A DNA stretch of 64,000 nt, from the NCBI GenBank assembly GCA_015058845.1, contig SVBO01000004.1:41128-105127 (forward strand). Reading direction: 5' to 3'. The stretch is from Erysipelotrichaceae bacterium. Lineage in GTDB: Bacteria > Bacillota_I > Bacilli_A > Erysipelotrichales > Erysipelotrichaceae. How positions within the stretch are numbered: position 1 is the stretch's first letter; every line of letters begins with the position of its first letter. The position numbers and the translations under genes are program-made. Positions 1-10,395 of this stretch are shown here, piece by piece. Under the pieces are notes generated by a model that saw only the letters and a list, made by a program, of their open reading frames with translations, searched no databases and had not been told where the DNA came from.

Positions 1-1031
1 AAGTCTTGCATCTTTTCTTTCTCAACGACTAGTTCACTGTGTGTATTGAAGTATGTTAGTAGTCGTTTACAAGCATCATGGAATAGTGCAGAGCAGTAGT
101 AGATGTTGTTTCCACAGATGTAGTATCCATACATACTTCCACTAATATATTGCATAGGTTTGCGTAATCGTAGAACAAAGTTATCTTCCTTCTCTTCGAT
201 CACTAAGGAGATATGAGGAAGGATACTATGTACATGAAGCGGTTCTTCTTTTCCTTGACTCTTGTAGTTGATCTTATCCTTTACGAATCTCCAGAAGAAT
301 TCATCGAAGGCACTTGGGTTTAGGTACATGTGCTTGGCGTTGATATTCTTTTCAGCATATGTTTCATTGATCTTACGATTCTCGAATTCACGTAGTAAGA
401 ATAGTAATAGTTCTGGATTAGTGAATGCTTCTGTATGGTGGATGAATGATAGTTCTTTCCCATAAGAGATGCTCTTTCGCTCTTGTAAGGCATGTACGAA
501 GTCTTCTAAGCTACGTACGATGTATTGTTTCTTGTTATGTTGTAATTTAAAGAATACGTATACATGTTTATCGATCTGTTCTAATTGTGGGATGATAGTT
601 ACATCGATGTGTTGGTCTTGTAACATCAATGATTTCTCATAGTCATTAGAATAGAAGCGGATGAGTTGTTCAGCATCACTGACTAGTTGATCTGGTTTTG
701 GTTCTTCTAGTGTTTCTTCTGGGTGTTCTTTGTAGTATGCGGCAATGAGTGCTGCTGCCATGTGTGGGCAGATCTCATTGTTCTTTGTGAGTACTACACA
801 GTCACAGTGGAAGCGAATGAACTTTTGTTTCTCTTCGTCAAATGTTGCGATAGCAGTATACTTAGTACGTTTTGTTTCACTTATTTCCCCTATTAATAGT
901 GAACAGTTCGTATGTTTATTGTACTGTACTGTTATGTTCTTGATCAATCCATTTTTATAGATCTCGATCCCCTTTTGATAGATTCCTTTGTTATTGACAT
1001 GGGATTGGATTTCTTTTAAGTCTAGTCTCAT
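1..1031 (-). CDS. SWIM zinc-finger SNF2-type helicase, N-terminal part (runs off left edge)
   Basis: The minus frame starting at ATG 1031 is open to base 1 (343 codons plus 2 nt), so this is the N-terminal third or so of a larger protein. Residues around 75-100 carry a SWIM-type zinc finger: CDC, about 10 residues, then CPH. The following region resembles the N-terminal extension of Firmicutes SNF2 helicases. The helicase core with its Walker motifs would lie outside the window. The start is supported by a G-rich Shine-Dalgarno (GGGGGAG) about 5 nt upstream. Family role: ATP-dependent DNA or nucleoprotein remodelling, with the SWIM finger probably contacting nucleic acid. The neighbouring atp operon is separated by its own terminator. 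The family call is good; the substrate is unknown. Confidence 0.72.
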   Translation of the reverse strand, partial: MRLDLKEIQSHVNNKGIYQKGIEIYKNGLIKNITVQYNKHTNCSLLIGEISETKRTKYTAIATFDEEKQKFIRFHCDCVVLTKNNEICPHMAAALIAAYYKEHPEETLEEPKPDQLVSDAEQLIRFYSNDYEKSLMLQDQHIDVTIIPQLEQIDKHVYVFFKLQHNKKQYIVRSLEDFVHALQERKSISYGKELSFIHHTEAFTNPELLLFLLREFENRKINETYAEKNINAKHMYLNPSAFDEFFWRFVKDKINYKSQGKEEPLHVHSILPHISLVIEEKEDNFVLRLRKPMQYISGSMYGYYICGNNIYYCSALFHDACKRLLTYFNTHSELVVEKEKMQD

Positions 1032-1062
1032 AAGTGCTCCCCCCTCTGTTATTTATTCACAT

Positions 1063-1091
1063 ATTATACGCTCTTTTTTATTTTTTTTGAA
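1063..1091 (-). promoter_or_regulatory. candidate promoter of the SWIM helicase gene
   Basis: Reading the minus strand, a perfect TATAAT lies at 1068-1063 and a weak -35 (TTCAAA) at 1091-1086, spaced 17 nt. The -10 is about 32 nt upstream of the ATG. The flanking DNA is T-rich. Confidence 0.35.
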
Positions 1092-1271
1092 TTACTTTTT
1101 TGATTTTTTTGTGGTGTTTTCAAATTATTTCACGATTTCTTCTTTTTAGTTTGTACGTACTATGTATGATTTATACTGATTTAGTCATATGGTCAACTAG
1201 GAGTATATAGAGAAGAAGGTAGTAAATACTAGTAGAAGAATGGGGGGGTGGTGATTGTGTGTAGGGGAATC

Positions 1272-1294
1272 AAAAAAGAGCCCTAAGGCTCTTA
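1272..1294 (-). terminator. rho-independent terminator of the atp operon
   Basis: Inverted repeat AAGAGCC / GGCTCTT with a 4-nt loop (1276-1293), followed on the minus strand by six T. It sits directly after the atpC stop codon and closes the operon. Confidence 0.85.
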
Positions 1295-1300
1295 ATTGTT

Positions 1301-1693
1301 TTATTTACCTGAAACGTTGATACGAGTCATAGCTCTCTTAAGAGCTAATTCTGCACGTTGCAAGTCGATATTAGGCTTTTTATCTGCGATCCTTTCTTCA
1401 GCACGTTGTTTAGCACTGATTGCACGTTCTACGTCGATCTCTGAGCTATGCTCACAAGTATCAGTTAAGATCGTAGCTTGGTTATTTCTGAAATATAGCA
1501 ATCCGCCGTTGACAGCATATTCTTGTCGTACACCGTTCTCAATTGTAGACATTTTACCGATATCCAACATGCATACAAGAGGAACGTGGTTAGTTAATAC
1601 TCCTCGAGCGCCGTCAGTAGTCACTACATTAAGAATGCTTGTTTCTACTTCTCTGTATAAGCCTTGAGGTGTAATAATCTTAACACTAAACAT
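1301..1693 (-). CDS. atpC: F1Fo ATP synthase epsilon subunit
   Basis: A 130-residue protein, the usual length for epsilon. The N-terminal beta-sandwich (about 1-85) is followed by the two-helix C-terminal hairpin, with the AEERIA segment near residue 100. Epsilon joins the gamma stalk to the c-ring and restrains ATP hydrolysis. It is the last gene of the operon, 3 nt after the atpD stop, and a strong terminator follows it. Nothing is unusual. The call rests on sequence and on its fixed position after atpD. Confidence 0.95.
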   Translation of the reverse strand: MFSVKIITPQGLYREVETSILNVVTTDGARGVLTNHVPLVCMLDIGKMSTIENGVRQEYAVNGGLLYFRNNQATILTDTCEHSSEIDVERAISAKQRAEERIADKKPNIDLQRAELALKRAMTRINVSGK

Positions 1694-1696
1694 GAA

Positions 1697-3100
<1,404 letters not shown>

Positions 3101-3111
3101 CTATCCTCCTA

Positions 3112-3969
3112 CTACAGAGCATTCGCGCCGCCGACAATTTCAGTAATTTCTTGAGTAATTGCAGCTTGACGAGCCTGATTAAATTTAAGTGTAAGTGTAT
3201 CGATCAATTCAGATGCGTTATCAGTTGCAGTTTCCATAGCCATTCTTCTAGAAGCTTGTTCACTTGTCTTAGTTTCAAGATAGTAGCTATAGAATAAAGA
3301 CTTAACATACATCGGAATTAAATCATTTAGAATTGCATCCGCACTTGGTTCGAACAATGTTTCCATTACATAACCAGTAGTTTCTTCCTTCTTACCTAAG
3401 CTTTCTCTAGTAACAGGAAGTAATTGTACATGGTTAGGAACGAATGATACAGAGTTAGCGAACTTTGTATAAACGATACGGATACTAGTGATCTCTTTCG
3501 CAACATAACGATTCAATACACTTGTCATGATCCTTGCTAGATCAAGATAACTTACAGTATCACTTGAGATCAATTCGTTCTCAATGTTGAAGTTTCTTGC
3601 TTTAAGCCAAGGTAGACCTTTAGAACCGATTACCATAAGTGGAGCTTCAGGATTAACACCGATCTCTTGTAAATATCTTAATTCATTAGAGTTATAACCA
3701 CCACATAATCCCATATCAGAAGTGAAAAGGATTGTTAGAGGGTTAGTATCCTCTTGATGTACAAGATATTGGTTTTCAATTTCAGCGTTATCAAGAAGAA
3801 TTTGTGAAATAGTTTCTTTTAAGTAATAAGCATATTCACGGTTGTTTTCCATCATCTTCTTTTGTTTTTGAAGCTTTGTTGTAGCAATTAGTTCCATTGC
3901 TTTTGTGATCTTCTTAGTAGATTTAACGGAACGAATACGACTCTTTAAAGCTTGTTTACTTTGAGCCAT
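3112..3969 (-). CDS. atpG: F1Fo ATP synthase gamma subunit
   Basis: A 285-residue central stalk subunit. The N-terminal helix with the IRSVKSTKKITKAMELIA-type segment (about 12-30) and the C-terminal helix ending near EIVGGANAL form the rotating coiled coil inside alpha3beta3. The ORF begins 2 nt after atpA. Length and both terminal helices match the family. No sign of the chloroplast-type redox insertion was seen. Confidence 0.97.
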   Translation of the reverse strand: MAQSKQALKSRIRSVKSTKKITKAMELIATTKLQKQKKMMENNREYAYYLKETISQILLDNAEIENQYLVHQEDTNPLTILFTSDMGLCGGYNSNELRYLQEIGVNPEAPLMVIGSKGLPWLKARNFNIENELISSDTVSYLDLARIMTSVLNRYVAKEITSIRIVYTKFANSVSFVPNHVQLLPVTRESLGKKEETTGYVMETLFEPSADAILNDLIPMYVKSLFYSYYLETKTSEQASRRMAMETATDNASELIDTLTLKFNQARQAAITQEITEIVGGANAL

Positions 3970-3971
3970 AA

Positions 3972-5492
3972 TTAGTCACCATTAAGCATTTTATACTTTT
4001 CTAGATAAGCACTGATTGCTTCGCGTAACTTCGCGTCTAATTCCTTACTAAGAAGCCCTGTTTCATTAAGTTCATCAAGAATTTCAGGGTGAGAAGTACG
4101 GATTTCGTTATGTAATCCTGCTTCGAAGTCTTGAACTTTTTCTACTGGAATGCTACGTAAGAACTTGTTCTTTGCAGCAAATAGAGATACTACCATTTCT
4201 CCTACACTCAATGGAGAATATTGACCTTGCTTTAATAGCTCAGTTAAACGAGCACCATGGTCAAGAGCTGCCTTAGTTGCAGCATCAACGTCACTACCGA
4301 ATTGAGCGAATGAAAGCATTTCACGGTATTGAGCTAATTCTAGCTTTAATGCACCAGATACAGCCTTCATAGCCTTAGTTTGTGCAGAGCTACCTACACG
4401 TGATACAGATAGACCTGAGTCTACTGCTGGACGAACACCAGAGTTGAATAATTCTGTTTGTAAGAAGATTTGTCCGTCTGTGATAGAAATAACGTTTGTA
4501 GGGATATAAGCTGAGATATCACCTGCTTGAGTTTCGATGATAGGTAATGCTGTTAATGAACCGCCACCTAGTTCATCATTTAACTTAGCTGCACGTTCTA
4601 ATAAACGTGAATGTAAGTAGAATACGTCACCAGGGAACGCTTCACGTCCTGGAGGACGCTTTAATAATAATGATAATGTACGGTATGCAACGGCATGCTT
4701 AGATAAATCATCGTATACGATTAATACGTGCTTGCCTTGTTCCATCCATTCTTCACCAATAGCACATCCTGCATATGGTGCGATATATTGTAATGGAGCT
4801 AATTCAGAAGCTGTAGCAGCTACTACAGTTGTATATTCCATAGCACCATTTACTCTTAATTTTTCTACGATTTGAGCAACAGTTGAAGCCTTTTGACCAA
4901 TTGCTACATAAATACATAGAACATCGTTACCTTTTTGGTTTAAGATAGTATCGATAGCGATAGCTGTCTTACCAGTTTGACGGTCACCGATGATCAACTC
5001 ACGTTGACCCTTACCGATAGGGATCATTGAGTCAATGATCTTGATACCAGTTTGTAAAGGTTGATGTACACTCTTACGTGTGATTACACCAGGTGCAACA
5101 CGTTCGATAGGACGGAACTTATCGCTTGCGATAGGAGCTCCACCATCGATTGCTTGTCCTAATGAATTAACTACACGTCCAAGTAGAGCATCGCCTACTG
5201 GTACTTCAATGATACGATTTGTACGTTTTACTTCGTCGCCTTCTTTGATTAAAGAGTCACTTCCAAGTAATACCGCACCTACATGGTCTTCTTCTAGGTT
5301 CATTACCATTCCATAAATATCGTTAGGGAATAATAATAATTCTCCGGCCATGGCTTTTTCTAAACCTTGGATCAATGCAATACCGTCACCTACACGAATT
5401 ACGTATCCAACATCGTTAGCCTCTAAACGATCTTCATAATGTTTGATCTGTTCTTTGATAAGGGCACTGATCTCTTCAGGTCTTAGTTCCAT
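3972..5492 (-). CDS. atpA: F1Fo ATP synthase alpha subunit
   Basis: A 506-residue non-catalytic nucleotide-binding F1 subunit. The P-loop GDRQTGKT is at 169-176. The N-terminal stretch ([16 protein letters not shown]) is the helix that contacts the delta subunit. The start abuts the atpH stop directly. It alternates with beta in the F1 hexamer and supplies the arginine finger. Length and motifs are normal for Firmicutes. Confidence 0.98.
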   Translation of the reverse strand: MELRPEEISALIKEQIKHYEDRLEANDVGYVIRVGDGIALIQGLEKAMAGELLLFPNDIYGMVMNLEEDHVGAVLLGSDSLIKEGDEVKRTNRIIEVPVGDALLGRVVNSLGQAIDGGAPIASDKFRPIERVAPGVITRKSVHQPLQTGIKIIDSMIPIGKGQRELIIGDRQTGKTAIAIDTILNQKGNDVLCIYVAIGQKASTVAQIVEKLRVNGAMEYTTVVAATASELAPLQYIAPYAGCAIGEEWMEQGKHVLIVYDDLSKHAVAYRTLSLLLKRPPGREAFPGDVFYLHSRLLERAAKLNDELGGGSLTALPIIETQAGDISAYIPTNVISITDGQIFLQTELFNSGVRPAVDSGLSVSRVGSSAQTKAMKAVSGALKLELAQYREMLSFAQFGSDVDAATKAALDHGARLTELLKQGQYSPLSVGEMVVSLFAAKNKFLRSIPVEKVQDFEAGLHNEIRTSHPEILDELNETGLLSKELDAKLREAISAYLEKYKMLNGD

Positions 5493-6035
5493 TTAATCAC
5501 CTGCTTTCTTCAATAATTCACTCTTCAATGAAGTAATACGGTGTTGTAATGAACCATCAATTACATTGTCACCGACTACTACTTTAACACCACTAATTAA
5601 GTTAGCATCTAATCTATTAGTAAGATCTAGAGTAACTCCTAGCTTTTTACCTACAGTTGCTTCGATTGCATCCTTTTGTTCAGCACTTAACTCATTTACA
5701 GAGTATACGATACCTTCAGATACATTCTTAGCTTCATTACATAATGTATTGAATGCTGTTGAGATCTTCACGATGTTTCCTATTCTTTTCTTATCTAATA
5801 ATAAGAATAAGAAGTTCATTAAATCACGATCGATCTTATTTTCAAATACACCACGAAGTACTGCTTGCTTCTCTTCTAAAGTAATACGATAGTGAGAGAA
5901 GAATGCTAAATACTCCTTATTTTTGGCAAATACGGACTTAACAAAGCGCATTTGTTCTTGCCAGTTATCTGCACACTGTTTTTCGCACGCTAATTCGAAT
6001 AAGGCTGTTGCATATCTAGAACTAACAGTTTCCAT
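5493..6035 (-). CDS. atpH: F1Fo ATP synthase delta subunit
   Basis: A 180-residue peripheral stalk subunit that caps F1 and binds the b dimer. The N-terminal six-helix domain begins with SSRYATALFELA, a family hallmark. The C-terminal segment near residues 140-165 (LISGVKVVVGDNVIDGS) is the conserved delta signature. It overlaps atpF by one base and abuts atpA, which suggests translational coupling. Confidence 0.95.
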   Translation of the reverse strand: METVSSRYATALFELACEKQCADNWQEQMRFVKSVFAKNKEYLAFFSHYRITLEEKQAVLRGVFENKIDRDLMNFLFLLLDKKRIGNIVKISTAFNTLCNEAKNVSEGIVYSVNELSAEQKDAIEATVGKKLGVTLDLTNRLDANLISGVKVVVGDNVIDGSLQHRITSLKSELLKKAGD

Positions 6036-6544
6036 TATGCATTAACATCCTTTACAAATTGTTCGATAGCCAAACGATCATCTTCAGAAGTTGTCTTTTC
6101 AGCTAATAACTTTTCAGTTGCTGCCATAGCTACTTCTACGATCTCCTTAGCCACACCTTGACGCATTGCGTTCTTTTCATATTCGATTTCACGACGTGCT
6201 GCATCCAGCTTCGCTTCTGCTTCTTCTTTTGCTTCTTTCAACAGTGTTTCTTTTAACTGTGTACTTTCGCGTTTTGCTTCCTCAACTAATTCGCGTGCTG
6301 TATTTCCTGCTTCTTTAATGAAAGCTTTTGCTTCATCGTTCATCTTTTCTGCTTCAGCTCTTAAAGCATCTGCTGCAGATAGTTGAGTTTGAGCATATTC
6401 AGCTCTCTTTTCTAAGAAACTTTTAGCAGGATTCCATAAAAACTTCACAACGAAGAATAATAATACTCCGGTAGAAGCCCATTGTACGAGCATTGTGATC
6501 AGATTGGGAAATAATTGCCCTTGAATATCAAAACTAAGCTCCAC
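6035..6544 (-). CDS. atpF: F1Fo ATP synthase b subunit
   Basis: A 169-residue protein with one N-terminal membrane segment (about 12-36) and a long charged, Ala/Glu/Lys-rich helix (about 45-165) typical of the dimeric peripheral stalk. The start is GTG, backed by an AGGAGG Shine-Dalgarno 9 nt upstream; no ATG lies nearby in frame. Its last base is shared with the atpH start region. It holds F1 stationary against the c-ring. Confidence 0.95.
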   Translation of the reverse strand: MELSFDIQGQLFPNLITMLVQWASTGVLLFFVVKFLWNPAKSFLEKRAEYAQTQLSAADALRAEAEKMNDEAKAFIKEAGNTARELVEEAKRESTQLKETLLKEAKEEAEAKLDAARREIEYEKNAMRQGVAKEIVEVAMAATEKLLAEKTTSEDDRLAIEQFVKDVNA

Positions 6545-6620
6545 TGCGTTTCACCTCCTGCATAATAATAGATCTTAATAAAAATTCAAACAATTTAATT
6601 TTTTTACTATAAACGATCTA

Positions 6621-6845
6621 CTAGAATACGAAGATTAACATGAATGCAATTAACATACCATAGATGGCACATGTTTCTGCAAGGGCACAACCCATTACTA
6701 GAGTAGTACGGATCTTACCTTCTGCTTCAGGGTTCTTACCTACAGCCTCAACAGCCTTAGAAGCAGCTAAACCTTGTCCAATACCTGTCCACATACCTGT
6801 CATGATTGCCATACCAGCACCAATAGCGATTAAACCTTTTTCCAT
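6621..6845 (-). CDS. atpE: F1Fo ATP synthase c subunit with Na+-type ion site
   Basis: A 74-residue two-helix membrane protein that forms the rotor ring. The ion-carrying carboxylate is Glu57. Around it are Gln24 (in GIGQG), Thr58 and Tyr62. With an 8-residue offset these align with Gln32, Glu65, Ser66 and Tyr70 of the Na+-translocating Ilyobacter tartaricus ring, so a sodium-binding site is predicted. The C-terminal helix has ALAETCAIYG. The polar loop with KNPEAEGKI contacts gamma and epsilon. Ion specificity is inferred from these residues, not shown. Confidence 0.95.
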   Translation of the reverse strand: MEKGLIAIGAGMAIMTGMWTGIGQGLAASKAVEAVGKNPEAEGKIRTTLVMGCALAETCAIYGMLIAFMLIFVF

Positions 6846-6880
6846 AAAAATCTTTTTTCCTCCTTATGTTTTTAAAATTA

Positions 6881-7576
6881 CTAATCTTCTGATGGAAGAT
6901 TGTTTCCAATAAATACTTGTGTCAATGTGATAAAGATAAACATCTGAATAAATCCAGAGAATACATCGAAATATGCATGTAAGAACGGTGCAAGTAATGG
7001 TCCAACGAAGTTGAATGTACCGATAACTGGTACCATACTACTTACCCAACCTGTAAATGCATAAACCAATGTTAAAATAATCGTTCCGCTCAGTAAGTTA
7101 CCAAACAAACGTAGTGACATAGAGATTAACGGAGCAATCATACCGAAGAAATTCGGAATTACAAATGGTGGAATAGGATCGAAGAATCCCTTGATATAGT
7201 CTCCCCAACCATTCGTCTTGATAGCTTCTCTTTCTTTTAATACGAATGTAATAAAAGCAAGTGACAATGTCACACTGTAGTTAGCCGTTGGTGCAGGGAA
7301 ACCAGTTAACCCGAACCAGTTGCAGACTACAAGATACATAGCTAGCGCTAAAATGTACGGAGCCAATGTTTTAGCTCTTTCCTTACTTGTGTTTTGAACA
7401 ACCATACCATCAACAGTATCTACAAGAATCATAGCCACATTAACTAATCCCTTTGGTTGATCCATAACTTCTGCTTTCTTAAATGCGTTACCGCACATAT
7501 AGCAGAACACACAAAGAATAGCGGTGATCACTACAATGTAAAGAATATCCGCTTGTATAGTAATTACTTGACCCAC
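6881..7576 (-). CDS. atpB: F1Fo ATP synthase a subunit
   Basis: A 231-residue multi-pass membrane stator subunit. The essential arginine is Arg156 in SLRLFGN. Hydrophobic segments are visible near 10-28, 73-92, 100-115, 140-165 and 195-228. It forms the two ion half-channels against the c-ring, and must handle whatever ion the c subunit carries. It lies between atpI and atpE. Confidence 0.95.
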   Translation of the reverse strand: MGQVITIQADILYIVVITAILCVFCYMCGNAFKKAEVMDQPKGLVNVAMILVDTVDGMVVQNTSKERAKTLAPYILALAMYLVVCNWFGLTGFPAPTANYSVTLSLAFITFVLKEREAIKTNGWGDYIKGFFDPIPPFVIPNFFGMIAPLISMSLRLFGNLLSGTIILTLVYAFTGWVSSMVPVIGTFNFVGPLLAPFLHAYFDVFSGFIQMFIFITLTQVFIGNNLPSED

Positions 7577-7944
7577 TAAATTTGGCGTATCTCATCTCTC
7601 CTTTCCTTTAATCTTTGCAGTAGGGTCGCTCCATAAATATATATGTTATGAAACAATAACCCAAAGGCTGCGCCGAACACATTGACAAAGTCCGGATATA
7701 CACAACCTATGTAAAGCGGCGCTGCAAAAACACCGAAATTACCAATAAAATATAACATAAACAATCCGCCATTGACTTGCTTATTCATGACCATCAAACT
7801 AAACACCTGATTCATCATATAATAATGGAACAAGCCAAAGCACGCACCAATCAGTAAACCATTTCCAATATCATAACGTATACCATACCCTAACAAAACA
7901 TGTATAGCAACGAATACGATCATTCCCTTATATTCCTTAATCAC
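7576..7944 (-). CDS. atpI: ATP synthase subunit I (AtpI)
   Basis: A small hydrophobic protein with about four membrane segments between atpZ and atpB, the usual place for AtpI, a c-ring assembly helper. The reading frame is open further upstream, but that part overlaps atpZ in another frame. I prefer GTG 7944, which overlaps the atpZ stop as GTGA, giving 122 residues. ATG 7923 (115 residues) is an alternative with AAGGA about 10 nt upstream. The last base is shared with atpB. Sequence conservation of this family is low, so the call leans on context and topology. Confidence 0.8.
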   Translation of the reverse strand: MIKEYKGMIVFVAIHVLLGYGIRYDIGNGLLIGACFGLFHYYMMNQVFSLMVMNKQVNGGLFMLYFIGNFGVFAAPLYIGCVYPDFVNVFGAAFGLLFHNIYIYGATLLQRLKERRDEIRQI

Positions 7945-8138
7945 TTTTTCACTTTTCCTTTTCCGACATAATATAGATATGAAAAGGCAAGCACAGTTCC
8001 ACAAAGCAATCCTATCGTCATAAAGACTGGTAAAGTGCCCATAGTTCCATCTAGTAAATATCCAACATACAAGCAACTACCAATACATCCAATAATAGTG
8101 ATCCCAAGTGTTATTCCCTTTTCAATATCACGTAACAT
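7941..8138 (-). CDS. atpZ: AtpZ/AtpI-like small membrane protein
   Basis: A 65-residue protein with two membrane helices (about 8-30 and 36-57), Gly-rich first helix and a YLLD motif at its end, as in the ATPase_gene1/AtpZ family found at the head of Firmicutes atp operons. Homologues have been linked to divalent cation handling or Fo assembly. It starts directly after the upp stop and overlaps atpI by 4 nt, so it is the first gene of the atp cluster proper. Confidence 0.82.
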   Translation of the reverse strand: MLRDIEKGITLGITIIGCIGSCLYVGYLLDGTMGTLPVFMTIGLLCGTVLAFSYLYYVGKGKVKK

Positions 8139-8759
8139 CTATTTTGTCCCGAAAATACGATCTCCAGCATCTCCTAGACCTGGAACAATATATCCTTTCT
8201 CATTTAACTTCTCATCAAGAGCCGCTAAATATATATCAACATCAGGATGATCTTTCTCGATCTTAGAAACACCCTCCATGACACCCACTAAACACACTAA
8301 ATTGATCTTCTTTACACCACGTTTTTTCAACATAGTAATAGCCGCACTAGCAGAACCCCCTGTAGCTAACATAGGATCTACTACATATACCACTGAATCA
8401 GCAATATTATGAGGCAACTTACAGAAATACTCATGTGGTTGTAAAGTCTCTTCATCTCTATATAGACCAATATGCCCGATCTTAACAGTAGGAATGATAT
8501 TCGCGATACCATCTACCATACCAAGACCCGCTCTTAGAATAGGTACTAATACGATATCCTTTGCTAACATTTGTGTATTACAAGTAGCTACCGGAGTTTC
8601 GATCACTACATCTTTCATAGGAAGATCACGAGCAATCTCGTATGCCATAAGACCACCGATCTCACTCAAGTTTTGACGAAAATCCTTCGTACATGTATCC
8701 TTATCACGCATGATCGCTAATTTATGCGTAATAAGTGGATGTTTTAATACTGTTAACAT
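8139..8759 (-). CDS. upp: uracil phosphoribosyltransferase
   Basis: A 206-residue enzyme that makes UMP from uracil and PRPP (pyrimidine salvage). The PRPP-binding loop [10 protein letters not shown] is at 127-136, and the C-terminal [11 protein letters not shown] is the uracil-binding flap typical of Upp. An AAGGAGG Shine-Dalgarno precedes the ATG. upp sits directly upstream of the atp operon, as in many Firmicutes. All motifs are intact. Confidence 0.97.
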   Translation of the reverse strand: MLTVLKHPLITHKLAIMRDKDTCTKDFRQNLSEIGGLMAYEIARDLPMKDVVIETPVATCNTQMLAKDIVLVPILRAGLGMVDGIANIIPTVKIGHIGLYRDEETLQPHEYFCKLPHNIADSVVYVVDPMLATGGSASAAITMLKKRGVKKINLVCLVGVMEGVSKIEKDHPDVDIYLAALDEKLNEKGYIVPGLGDAGDRIFGTK

Positions 8760-8777
8760 AGTACCCCTCCTTACAAA

Positions 8778-9209
8778 TTAAGCTTCTAACTTATTGATCC
8801 TACGAACATGACGTTCGCCTTCAGAGAATGGAGTATTTAACCAAACAGTTACGATCTCCTTCATCAAATGTTCACCGATAACGAATTGCCCCATAGCCAG
8901 TACATTCGTATTGTTATGTTCTCTTGTTAAACGTGCACACATAACATCAGATACAAGCGCACAACGTACCCCTGGCACCTTGTTTGCCGCGATGCTCACA
9001 CCAATACCAGTAGAACAGATCACGATACCACGATCATTCTTTCCTTCTGCTACACTTTGTGCAGCTGGTTTCGCATGATCTGGATAGTCACAACTTGTCT
9101 TATCATGACAACCAAAATCTTCTACTTCATGCCCTTGTTCGATCAAGAACTTCTTTAAACTTTCTTTATATTCAATACCACCATGGTCACATGCAATCGC
9201 AATCTTCAT
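8778..9209 (-). CDS. rpiB: ribose-5-phosphate isomerase B
   Basis: A 143-residue RpiB/LacAB-fold isomerase interconverting ribose-5-phosphate and ribulose-5-phosphate. It has CDHGG at 7-11 and the active-site cysteine Cys65 in CSTGIG, with AANK following (SIAANK). A His/Arg-rich C-terminus (RHVRRI) matches the phosphate site. It sits 3 nt after tsaC in the conserved ywl-type cluster. The usual CGTGIG is CSTGIG here, a mild change. LacA/B-type isomerases share the fold, but the context favours RpiB. Confidence 0.93.
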   Translation of the reverse strand: MKIAIACDHGGIEYKESLKKFLIEQGHEVEDFGCHDKTSCDYPDHAKPAAQSVAEGKNDRGIVICSTGIGVSIAANKVPGVRCALVSDVMCARLTREHNNTNVLAMGQFVIGEHLMKEIVTVWLNTPFSEGERHVRRINKLEA

Positions 9210-9212
9210 AAG

Positions 9213-9827
9213 TTATTCTCCTTTCAGTGAATACTTGATCCTATCGATACTGATCGGACCTTCTCTTAATACACACATCTCATCCTGCGTTACATCAATG
9301 ATCGTAGAAGGTCTAACTCCATGAGCCTCTCCTCTTACGATAGCATCGATACGTCCATCTAACTGTGCCAACACCTCTTTATCATCATGCCCTGGCAAGT
9401 GATCACTTAGATTGGCACTAGTAACTAATAAAGGCTTCCCAACTAATTCTAATAAAGATAACACAAAGCTATCATCGGGAATACGGATCGCTACAGTCAT
9501 AGAACCATTTGTCACATATCCAGGAACACTCTCTAACTTATTCATCACAAGTGTCAAAGCCCCAGGCATCCACTTCTCCATGATCTTTGTACTTCTCTCA
9601 TCGCACACCGCGACCCTCTTAGCTTGATCCACATTACGTACCATCATTGGGAAAGGTTTCAACTCTGATCTACCCTTAGCCTCTTTCATACGTAAAATAG
9701 CCTCTTCATTGTCGTACACGCATGCCAGTCCATAAACTGTATCCGTTGGAAAAGCAACAAGCTTCCCATCACGCAACAAAGCGGCAATCTCCTCGATCTT
9801 CGCTCTCTCCATAACCATTGTTTCCAC
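9213..9827 (-). CDS. tsaC: threonylcarbamoyl-AMP synthase (TsaC/YwlC type)
   Basis: Makes threonylcarbamoyl-AMP from Thr, bicarbonate and ATP for the t6A37 tRNA modification. The YrdC signature is plain: FPTDTVYGL, then KGR..KPFPMMV, and later VTSANLS. There is no C-terminal Sua5 domain. Start choice: the frame extends to GTG 9920, but I prefer GTG 9827, which has AGGAG 10 nt upstream and gives about 204 residues; ATG 9818 is also possible. The extra 31 residues of the longer form look unlike the family. Confidence 0.9.
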   Translation of the reverse strand: METMVMERAKIEEIAALLRDGKLVAFPTDTVYGLACVYDNEEAILRMKEAKGRSELKPFPMMVRNVDQAKRVAVCDERSTKIMEKWMPGALTLVMNKLESVPGYVTNGSMTVAIRIPDDSFVLSLLELVGKPLLVTSANLSDHLPGHDDKEVLAQLDGRIDAIVRGEAHGVRPSTIIDVTQDEMCVLREGPISIDRIKYSLKGE

Positions 9828-9937
9828 AGCGCCACATCTCCTATTTCTAGTTTCAAACAACACCATTTCACATAAGCGTATCAAACGCCAACCCCTTAAT
9901 TTAGAGTAACTAAAAAACACCTAGTTATCTCCATATA

Positions 9938-9946
9938 AGAATACCA
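9938..9946 (-). promoter_or_regulatory. extended -10 promoter candidate for tsaC-rpiB
   Basis: On the minus strand TGGTATTCT matches an extended -10 (TGnTATnnT). Transcription would begin near 9931, so the GTG at 9920 would lie almost at the 5' end, which favours the internal tsaC start. No convincing -35 is present. Confidence 0.35.
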
Positions 9947-10011
9947 CAAAAGCCTTTTAAAATAAATACCTTTTATGCACTAATCTTAAAATTAACATAT
10001 TCTTTACACGC

Positions 10012-10395
10012 TTATTTTCTAAACATTTCCACAAACCACGACTCCTGTTCCACTCTTACCTTACAATTGTCCCCAAAAGTCCCTTTGATCACTAACTTCC
10101 CCTTTTTATCAAAATACAACCTCAATGTATCCCCTTTCATTTCCACATATTCGATATATTCACTTAAGAATCTCTCTTTAGATAACCATATCACCTCATA
10201 CAAAGAACCCTCATCTACCCCATCACCAAGCTCTTCATAAAGCTGCATGACACGTTGTTTCTCACTAATGACATGGATACTTGGTGTTGAGAAGATGATC
10301 TCGAATGTGAGGGGAGAGACTCTGCTTTGGATACTGCTTTTGAAGTAGAATAGACTGCTTATTAGGAATACTAGATAGTATCGTTTACGAATCAT
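10012..10395 (-). CDS. small single-pass membrane protein, unknown function
   Basis: A 127-residue protein starting at ATG 10395. Residues 1-22 are a basic start followed by a hydrophobic segment (uncleaved anchor or signal peptide). The rest is a soluble domain rich in beta-forming residues, ending in a motif-poor region with EYIEYVEMKGDTLRLYF. I do not recognise the family. It sits between prmC and tsaC, where Bacillus has spoIIR, but no similarity to SpoIIR is visible. Its Shine-Dalgarno (AAAGGG) lies inside the 3' arm of the prmC terminator hairpin, which could limit its expression. Confidence 0.6.
   Translation of the reverse strand: MIRKRYYLVFLISSLFYFKSSIQSRVSPLTFEIIFSTPSIHVISEKQRVMQLYEELGDGVDEGSLYEVIWLSKERFLSEYIEYVEMKGDTLRLYFDKKGKLVIKGTFGDNCKVRVEQESWFVEMFRK

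Noticed and set aside
1032..1271. Possible small gene or RNA in the helicase-atpC spacer
   Set aside because: Apart from the candidate promoter and T-rich runs I found no open frame with a ribosome site and no convincing hairpin.
7945..8076. N-terminal extension of the AtpI frame
   Set aside because: It overlaps the atpZ gene in another frame, lacks a ribosome site and is not hydrophobic in the AtpI manner. The frame is simply open by chance.
9828..9920. 31-residue N-terminal extension of TsaC from GTG 9920
   Set aside because: The upstream start has a ribosome site, but it lies almost at the predicted RNA 5' end, and the residues do not look like TsaC.
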